10,296 bases of DNA from a bacterium (GTDB taxonomy: Bacteria > Patescibacteriota > Patescibacteriia > CAIQCM01), in the NCBI GenBank assembly GCA_023246535.1, contig JAHFIF010000034.1, forward strand, positions 1 through 10,296, in the 5' to 3' direction. Shown in pieces: positions 6,217 to 10,296 of the stretch; the stretch's first letter is position 1; each line of letters opens with the position of its first letter. Below the pieces are notes generated by a model that worked only from the letters and a program-made list of their open reading frames with translations, was not told where the DNA came from and did no database searches. Position numbers and translations under genes: made by a program.

Positions 6217-6246
6217 ACTTAAAAGTCCGGTCGAACCTTTATGAAA
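6215..6246 (+). repeat. Left 32-nt inverted repeat of the Cas2-like unit
   Basis: This arm matches the reverse complement of 6787-6818 at 30 of 32 positions. The core AAGTCCGGTCGAACCTTTA (6223-6241) is identical in both arms. It begins in the T-tract of the sedolisin terminator and ends in the second codon of the Cas2-like gene, so it contains the start codon. Confidence 0.9.
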
Positions 6247-6777
6247 AAGGTAACTATCAGGCGCATCACCGGGAAAACCCTATCAATAACAGGTCGCGCA
6301 CTGCTATTCATCGCTGAAAGCATTGATGATTTTATTTTTGAACTTAACCACCCATCCCTAACCGAGATGCTCGGTGTTGAAGGCGCTCGAAGATATCTTC
6401 ACTATAAATATGAACGGATCCCATACCCCATCGATCGCCTGAAAAAGAATGACTGGATCACAACCCGAAAAATCGGAAACAAGATTATCATTAGGCTGAC
6501 CCAGAACGGAAAAATCGCCGCGCTCCAATTAAAAATTGCAAACGTTAAAAAACATTTGGATGCAGGCTCGGAGATACTGGTTGCTTTTGACATCCCTGAA
6601 TCAGCGACGAACACGAGAAAGATTTTCCGCGAATCGCTGAAGCGAATGGGATTTCGCCGCCAACAATTAAGTATCTGGAGCACGAACAAAAATATCGTTA
6701 AAGAACTTAAACAATATATTGGCTTACTTAAAATCGGTAAGTGGGTTACTCTGTACAGGGCTAACAAAATTCAATAG
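6241..6777 (+). CDS. Cas2-like protein with N-terminal winged-helix region (PaaX/Cas2-like)
   Basis: This 178-residue protein has a helical N-terminus (1-43), a likely winged-helix DNA-binding segment (about 44-95; RLKKNDWITTRKIGNKIIIRLTQNGK shows the helix-turn-helix exit and wing), and a C-terminal Cas2-type ferredoxin fold (about 111-177). The Cas2 part shows EILVAFDIPES with the conserved Asp at D117, followed by FRESLKRMGFRRQQLSIW (129-146), the family's R..L...GF...Q.S.W pattern, and a closing GKWVTLYRANKI strand. The combination resembles PaaX-like regulators and the stand-alone 'Cas2' genes often annotated in CPR genomes, not a CRISPR adaptation Cas2. No cas1 or CRISPR array is present. 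An in-frame stop at 6220 fixes the ATG at 6241, which has no Shine-Dalgarno. DNA binding is inferred; nuclease activity is uncertain. Confidence 0.85.
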   Translation: MKKVTIRRITGKTLSITGRALLFIAESIDDFIFELNHPSLTEMLGVEGARRYLHYKYERIPYPIDRLKKNDWITTRKIGNKIIIRLTQNGKIAALQLKIANVKKHLDAGSEILVAFDIPESATNTRKIFRESLKRMGFRRQQLSIWSTNKNIVKELKQYIGLLKIGKWVTLYRANKIQ

Positions 6778-6786
6778 TTGCCCGCA

Positions 6787-6818
6787 TTTCGTAAAGGTTC
6801 GACCGGACTTATAAGTAA
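6787..6818 (-). repeat. Right 32-nt inverted repeat of the Cas2-like unit
   Basis: This is the inverted partner of 6215-6246. It begins 9 bases after the Cas2-like stop codon and ends on the A of the ATG at 6818. Where the left arm has ATG (the start codon), this arm read on the minus strand has ACG. It also contains TATAAG, so it might supply a weak -10 box to the next gene. Confidence 0.9.
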
Positions 6819-6832
6819 TGTTTGTTTTATCC

Positions 6833-7234
6833 ATGGCGGAACTATTCCATTCGGAATTATCCTACGCGATAGTCGGCGCGGCATTTAAGGCGCACAAAAC
6901 GGTTGGCCGGTTCGGCAAAGAGCGGGATTATTGCCTGGCCCTGGAAAACGAACTCAGGGCGGCGGCGATCCCCTACCTGCGCAAGGGGTCGATTGCCGGA
7001 TACCGGATCAGCTACATTGCCGACGCCAAGGTGGCGCTCATCGTGCGTGCGAAAAAATATTTGCTCATGGATGATTACTGGAAGATCAAAAAGAGCTTGC
7101 ATGCCATGAGCCTCGATCTGGCCCTGCTTTTAAATTTTAAAACCGATTTTCTTAAACCGATAAGGATCGTCAAAGGCGACCGCACGCCGGGCGCCGGTTT
7201 GCCGACGATCGAGATTGAAGATCCAAATACTTGA
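6833..7234 (+). CDS. GxxExxY-family protein with altered nuclease residues
   Basis: This 133-residue protein belongs to the GxxExxY family (Pfam PDDEXK_3), a PD-(D/E)XK-fold group of unclear function. It shows LSYAIVGAAFKAHKTVGRFGKERDYCLALENEL, the CPR version of the name-giving motif (ExxY at E30-Y33), followed by IPYLRKGSIAGYRISYIAD and the closing DLALLLNFKTDFLKPIRIV. The usual E-x-K motif (as in LELKAK) reads I70-V-R72 here, so both the catalytic Glu and Lys appear replaced, while D64 is kept. Catalysis is therefore doubtful. The ATG at 6833 is preferred; the ATG at 6818 uses the last base of the right inverted repeat and would add five residues. Neither has a clear Shine-Dalgarno. An acidic tail (EIEDPNT) follows the domain. 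Confidence 0.8.
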   Translation: MAELFHSELSYAIVGAAFKAHKTVGRFGKERDYCLALENELRAAAIPYLRKGSIAGYRISYIADAKVALIVRAKKYLLMDDYWKIKKSLHAMSLDLALLLNFKTDFLKPIRIVKGDRTPGAGLPTIEIEDPNT

Positions 7235-7249
7235 ACTTCTTCAGGTATT
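7226..7249 (+). terminator. Hairpin at the end of the GxxExxY gene, weak terminator candidate
   Basis: AATACTTGAA (7226-7235) pairs with TTCAGGTATT (7240-7249) with one T-G wobble and a 4-base loop. It overlaps the stop codon, but no T-tract follows, so termination is uncertain. Confidence 0.3.
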
Positions 7250-7314
7250 GCGATAAACCGAAGTCACGGTAAGCACTCTGACAACTTCAACCGAACAAAT
7301 CCGCAGAGGAACCA

Positions 7315-8364
7315 ATGGAAAAGACAGACCGTTTTTTTGCCTTTCTGGCATTCGCCGTACTGCTCACTTTTGGACCAAGCTGCGGTTTAAACACCAGCAC
7401 CACCAGCCGCAGCGACGACGGCGGCAATAACACCGACGGAGACAATAATGACAGTGCCGATAGCGGTGGCGACAACGATAATCAATGCTCCCTGACAGAA
7501 TCGGTTCCCGTCTCAGCGCTCAGGTTCCCCGGCAAGATCTACCCGACGACCTGGACCTGCACCAATGAATCATCAACCATTTCCGGAACGGTCGGCGCCG
7601 ATTGGCCAGCCGACACTCCAACCTACGGCCACTACGCATTTCTTTCTTCAGACCGTTATGGCTACTCATTCATGTCCAACGCCGACGAGTACTTCGACTT
7701 GGAGACCGGCATCTTCCATACAACCACTTGGAACGGATCGGGAATTTTAACCGCCGAAACTGTCGTCCCGCCGGAAGTCGGCGGCGACGCGACCAAGTAC
7801 CTGAAAAAGATCTATGCGACTCTCGTAAATGATCATGCCATGCTCTACTGGCAGAGTCCGCGCTGCGTCGCCTGCGCCAACAGCGCCTACTTATCGCGTT
7901 TTCTGACCGATGCGGCGGACCGGTACGAATTCACCGATCAATACCTGATTCCCCATGAACGCCTCTATTTCGGCGGATCTCTTCATTACACCAGTCTCGT
8001 GTATATCGAGGGTAACGGATACGGCGCGGGCCGAAGATTCGCTTCCGGCCTGGGAGCTGCCAACAACATCAGCAATAAAAAGCCTGCGGCATCCGACCAC
8101 TATGGTCTGACGGTGACGACAGGGTTGAATTCGCTTGAACTGGATCTCGAAACCGGCGACCTGCTCGACTCCTCGACATTTTATGCGCCGACCGACGCGG
8201 GCTACCTCGATAAGCTCAAGAAAATGCGGACGGCGCTTGCGGAAGATATGATCGACCGGCCGATCGATAACGGCGAAGATTGGTATTTCAATTCCGCGGT
8301 CTTTAAAGACGCGCGCGATTACCTCCAATACGTCATCGACCGCAACGCCGCGCCCGGACCTTGA
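7315..8364 (+). CDS. Secreted protein with acidic Asp/Asn/Gly linker
   Basis: This 349-residue exported protein has no family I recognise. Residues 1-22 form a signal peptide (RFFAFLAFAVLLTFG), with C23 in GPSCGL as a possible but non-ideal lipobox. Residues 33-57 are almost only Asp, Asn, Gly and Ser, a flexible acidic linker typical between a lipid anchor and a secreted domain. The rest is a beta-rich, Trp/Tyr-rich domain with cysteines at 58, 82, 184 and 187 (RCVAC), which could form disulfides outside the membrane. An AGAGGA Shine-Dalgarno lies 4 bases before the ATG. It is a single gene closed by a strong terminator (8382-8413). Cargo or surface function is unknown. Confidence 0.82.
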   Translation: MEKTDRFFAFLAFAVLLTFGPSCGLNTSTTSRSDDGGNNTDGDNNDSADSGGDNDNQCSLTESVPVSALRFPGKIYPTTWTCTNESSTISGTVGADWPADTPTYGHYAFLSSDRYGYSFMSNADEYFDLETGIFHTTTWNGSGILTAETVVPPEVGGDATKYLKKIYATLVNDHAMLYWQSPRCVACANSAYLSRFLTDAADRYEFTDQYLIPHERLYFGGSLHYTSLVYIEGNGYGAGRRFASGLGAANNISNKKPAASDHYGLTVTTGLNSLELDLETGDLLDSSTFYAPTDAGYLDKLKKMRTALAEDMIDRPIDNGEDWYFNSAVFKDARDYLQYVIDRNAAPGP

Positions 8365-8381
8365 ACAAACGCTTTGGCAAC

Positions 8382-8413
8382 GGACCGAACCTCCACGGGT
8401 TTGGTCCTTTTTT
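8382..8413 (+). terminator. Intrinsic terminator of the 7315-8364 gene
   Basis: A 10-bp stem (8382-8391 with 8398-8407, one G-T wobble) with a 6-base loop is followed by TTTTTT. It lies 17 bases past the stop. Confidence 0.9.
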
Positions 8414-8444
8414 AATCAATTCCCCAAGCGTTAAGACGGAAACC

Positions 8445-8475
8445 AAAAATCCCCCGCGACAAGCGAGGGATTTTT
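8445..8475 (-). terminator. Intrinsic terminator of the membrane-protein gene
   Basis: A 13-bp stem with one mismatch (8445-8457 with 8463-8475) and a 5-base loop has T-runs on both strands. It lies 7 bases past the stop of the minus-strand gene and, with 8382-8413, separates the two convergent genes. Confidence 0.88.
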
Positions 8476-8482
8476 ACCGTGC

Positions 8483-9364
8483 TTATCTATTTAGCGCCGG
8501 AACGGCCGACTGATCCGCAGACGTTAGACCGCCTTTCGTCAGACCCAGCATTATCAAGATCGAACCGACCAAAAAGACAATCAGCAAAATTAAACCGATT
8601 GCCCCGGTGGCCAAATATTTCGTCTTGCGTCCCGCACTAATTTTTACCGCCACCGGACCTTTCCTCGCTTTTAAACCGGCATAGACCAAATACATATAGA
8701 CGGCCGCAACCGGCATGACCGTTAAGCTGACGGCGATATTAACGACGTCTGCGGCGTAAGGAAGGCGGAGCGCCGAAAACAAAGCATTTAAAATTACCGT
8801 CAGCGCCGCGCAAATGAACGCCGGCAAGAGCATGTAGCCGACGGCCGCCCACCATTTTCCTCTGACGTATTCGCGGCTGTAAAAAAGCGCGTTCATCCCG
8901 CCCTGGTTTTCAAGAACCAAAACATACAGCGCAAACATGAACCAACCCGCAAACAAGATGCCAGGAATGATCAATAACCCCATCGCTCCAAAAACCACAA
9001 CAAAGGAAATGAACATGAGCCAGATCGCCCGCGGCAATTTTCCCGACACGCGACGGTATGCCTCGTTGGCGCCGATCGCCGCGCCGCCGTCCAAGGCGAC
9101 GATGTATGCCATCATCATCATGGTCTCGCCCAAGACCATGATGATGGTCGCAAGCATGACCCAATACCATTTATTGGTGGCGGTCAGGGCGTAGACAACG
9201 ATCATCGGGGGCACCGAAAAGGCGGCGATGCCGACAAGGGTTGCCGTCCGTTTCCGAAAGATCGCCCAGGCGCGTTTCCATAAGGCAAAAGCGGATGGCA
9301 AAGGGTTGATGTCGGGTTGCGGCGGCGTTGCGGCTGAATATCCGACCGATCCTTCATTGTCCAT
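8483..9364 (-). CDS. Multi-spanning membrane protein (about seven helices)
   Basis: This 293-residue integral membrane protein has a cytoplasmic, Pro-rich N-terminus and about seven hydrophobic helices (roughly 40-62, 67-92, 113-134, 135-153, 172-195, 205-230, 250-274). The SAFALWKRAWAIFRKR entry and the MNALFYSREYVRGKWW loop before a helix resemble the membrane domain seen in glycerophosphodiester phosphodiesterase-associated (GPDPase_memb) or DUF-type proteins common in CPR. No catalytic motif is visible, so its transport or structural role is open. The ATG at 9364 is chosen over a TTG at 9430, which lies by the T-tract of the neighbouring terminator. No Shine-Dalgarno is clear at 9364, so the start is less certain than the gene. 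Confidence 0.82.
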   Translation of the reverse strand: MDNEGSVGYSAATPPQPDINPLPSAFALWKRAWAIFRKRTATLVGIAAFSVPPMIVVYALTATNKWYWVMLATIIMVLGETMMMMAYIVALDGGAAIGANEAYRRVSGKLPRAIWLMFISFVVVFGAMGLLIIPGILFAGWFMFALYVLVLENQGGMNALFYSREYVRGKWWAAVGYMLLPAFICAALTVILNALFSALRLPYAADVVNIAVSLTVMPVAAVYMYLVYAGLKARKGPVAVKISAGRKTKYLATGAIGLILLIVFLVGSILIMLGLTKGGLTSADQSAVPALNR

Positions 9365-9430
9365 AAAAATATAGTTAATGGCAGTCAACAAGTTTAACCC
9401 CGATCGGCGAACGGTCGCAAATGCCGGCAA

Positions 9431-9458
9431 ATAAAAAAGGACCGCGCAACGGCGGTCC
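9431..9458 (-). terminator. Intrinsic terminator of the amino-acid-kinase-like gene
   Basis: GGACCGC (9439-9445) and GCGGTCC (9452-9458) form a perfect 7-bp stem, followed on the minus strand by TTTTTT and then AT. It lies 13 bases past the stop codon at 9472. Confidence 0.88.
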
Positions 9459-9471
9459 GAAACTGACGACC

Positions 9472-9936
9472 CTAAAATCCAATGGCCTGGATCTTGGGAT
9501 AAGGAGCAAATTGCTCTTTCTTCTTTTGCAGCCGGTCGAGCGTGGTCACGACGTAGAGGATGTCGAAGCCGTGATAAGCGGTCAGGAGATATTGGTCGCC
9601 GTTCACATGACAGAGAACCGTCCCGATCTCGATGACCGGAATGACGACGCTCACGAACGCGCCCAACGCGGCGAGCCGCTCTTGGACATCGAGCTGGTTC
9701 TGTTCGAGCACGGATCTGGCCAACTGCTTTTCTTCCAGCGTGTCGGTCGGGCGGCCCAACGGTCCGAACGTCCTGATCGGCAGATGCGCTTTCCAGAAAG
9801 CGTCGTTGATCTGTTTTCCGCCGCCAACGCAGACGACGACGAAGTATTCCTCGCCAAGCCGCTTGATCCAGTTAAGCACGCGATCGTCGAACATGTCCCC
9901 GGAGACCTTAACAAAACAGTTTTTCCGTGGCGCCAT
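9472..9936 (-). CDS. Compact amino-acid-kinase-like protein
   Basis: This 154-residue protein has features of the amino acid kinase superfamily (carbamate, glutamate, aspartate and UMP kinases). FVKVSGDMF (8-16) resembles the family's K..G first strand, VVVCVGGGKQIN (33-44) is the Gly-rich substrate/phosphate loop, and VNGDQYLLTAYHGFDILYVVTTLDRL (111-136) resembles the N.D..A..lA...gad.li.lTd core. Family members are usually about 230-300 residues, so this is a short version, missing most of the nucleotide-binding C-terminal half. It may not be an active kinase. The ATG at 9936 has an AGGAAA Shine-Dalgarno and a promoter at 9989-10015. It is a single-gene unit. Confidence 0.7.
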   Translation of the reverse strand: MAPRKNCFVKVSGDMFDDRVLNWIKRLGEEYFVVVCVGGGKQINDAFWKAHLPIRTFGPLGRPTDTLEEKQLARSVLEQNQLDVQERLAALGAFVSVVIPVIEIGTVLCHVNGDQYLLTAYHGFDILYVVTTLDRLQKKKEQFAPYPKIQAIGF

Positions 9937-9988
9937 TCTTTTCCTTTCGGTCGGAATTTTTAATGAAATTTTTGGTCGCTGCAATGAA

Positions 9989-10015
9989 ATTATGCCGAAT
10001 GAACCAAAAAGTCAA
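9989..10015 (-). promoter_or_regulatory. Promoter of the amino-acid-kinase-like gene
   Basis: Minus-strand TTGACT (10010-10015) and CATAAT (9989-9994) are separated by 15 bases, shorter than the usual 17. The boxes lie about 52 bases before the ATG at 9936. Confidence 0.5.
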
Positions 10016-10031
10016 ACGCCCGCCGGGGCCG

Positions 10032-10060
10032 TTGACGCAGAAAACGGGTAATGATATATT
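10032..10060 (+). promoter_or_regulatory. Promoter of the 10118 gene
   Basis: TTGACG (10032-10037) and TATATT (10055-10060) have the ideal 17-base spacer, about 57 bases before the ATG. It is divergent from the promoter at 9989-10015. Confidence 0.7.
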
Positions 10061-10117
10061 CGTGCGTAAAGCCCTTTCAACCCCCACCCAACGACCGCAG
10101 CAACAAGGAGAACGAAC

Positions 10118-10296
10118 ATGGGACCGCAAGACCGCAAGCAGACCGGCAGGCTCAAGACATGGCTGATCTACGCCACCTTGGCGATCATCGCCTTTTTCCC
10201 GACGCCAAAGTTGTCCGCCGCGTCGAACGGCATAATCGGAACCTGGAGCATTTCCGGCATCAACAATTTCGGCGTCTTCGCGACGACCACGATCGT
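10118..10296 (+). CDS. N-terminus of a secreted or membrane protein, cut by the window end
   Basis: Only the first 59 codons are visible. The ATG at 10118 follows an AAGGAG Shine-Dalgarno 7 bases upstream and a consensus promoter. The N-terminus is basic (MGPQDRKQTGRLK), followed by a hydrophobic stretch (TWLIYATLAIIAFFPTP) and a likely cleavage region (KLSAAS), so it is a signal peptide or anchor. The visible mature part starts NGIIGTWSISGINNFGVFATT. No family can be assigned. Confidence 0.75.
   Translation, partial: MGPQDRKQTGRLKTWLIYATLAIIAFFPTPKLSAASNGIIGTWSISGINNFGVFATTTI

Larger units (their letters stand above)
6215..6818. mobile_element. Putative 604-bp element: Cas2-like gene between inverted repeats
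   Basis: Two 32-nt inverted repeats (6215-6246 and 6787-6818) are 30/32 identical; the mismatches are at 6222/6811 and 6242/6791, and the central 19 bases are perfect. They enclose exactly one gene (6241-6777), AT-richer than its neighbours. Terminal inverted repeats tightly framing one gene, plus divergent composition, are the layout of a small transposable unit. No transposase motif (DDE, HUH or tyrosine recombinase) is visible and no unambiguous target duplication was found. The repeat tips are nearly palindromic (ACTTA.AAGT), which makes the exact ends uncertain. The alternative is a pair of operator sites for the encoded winged-helix protein. Confidence 0.6.

Noticed and set aside
6793..6803. 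T-arm-like motif GGTTCGACC in the inverted repeat, suggesting a tRNA remnant
   Set aside because: No acceptor, D or anticodon arm can be found around it, so the similarity is treated as chance.
6215..6818. CRISPR-Cas locus because of the Cas2-like gene
   Set aside because: No repeat-spacer array, no cas1 and no effector gene are present; the inverted repeats occur once each and are not spaced direct repeats.
9365..9430. TTG-start extension of the membrane protein
   Set aside because: It would start in the T-tract region of the neighbouring gene's terminator and has no Shine-Dalgarno.

Overview
The window looks like chromosomal DNA from a Patescibacteria (CPR) bacterium using the standard genetic code (TAA, TAG and TGA all act as stops). 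This placement is an inference. It rests on a lone Cas2-like protein, a CPR-style GxxExxY protein, a membrane-anchored lamin-tail-domain (LTD) protein, a tRNA with no encoded CCA, and many short orphan genes that each carry their own promoter and terminator. I cannot place it below phylum level. Most genes are GC-rich; the Cas2-like gene is clearly AT-richer.

Left part (1-2580, all minus strand): three unrecognised single-gene units (97-447, 684-1355, 1496-2281). Each has a plausible sigma-70-type promoter, a clear Shine-Dalgarno and an intrinsic terminator. A tRNA-Leu(UAG) gene follows, with its own terminator and a promoter whose -35 box lies inside a hairpin.

Middle (2729-6216, plus strand): a secreted, C-terminally membrane-anchored protein with two LTDs and an OB-like region (2729-4600) overlaps a 72-residue gene (4597-4815) by GTGA. 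A GC-rich hairpin and a roughly 165-bp imperfect palindrome made of two inverted REP-like halves follow. Next come a secreted sedolisin-type (S53) peptidase with an intact catalytic triad but no prodomain, and its terminator.

Core of interest (6215-6818): a 178-residue protein with a winged-helix region and a Cas2 fold is the only gene between two inverted repeats of 32 nt (30/32 identical). The unit is about 604 bp and has the shape of a minimal mobile element. There is no cas1 and no CRISPR array. One repeat contains the gene's start codon, and the outer end of the same repeat abuts the sedolisin terminator.

Right part (6818-10296): a GxxExxY-family protein with apparently lost nuclease residues, a secreted protein with an acidic linker, a seven-helix membrane protein (minus), a compact amino-acid-kinase-like protein (minus), and the start of a secreted protein that runs off the window. 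The window is mainly a set of independent transcription units with a secretion/cell-surface flavour; only the LTD/small-protein pair is a clear operon.
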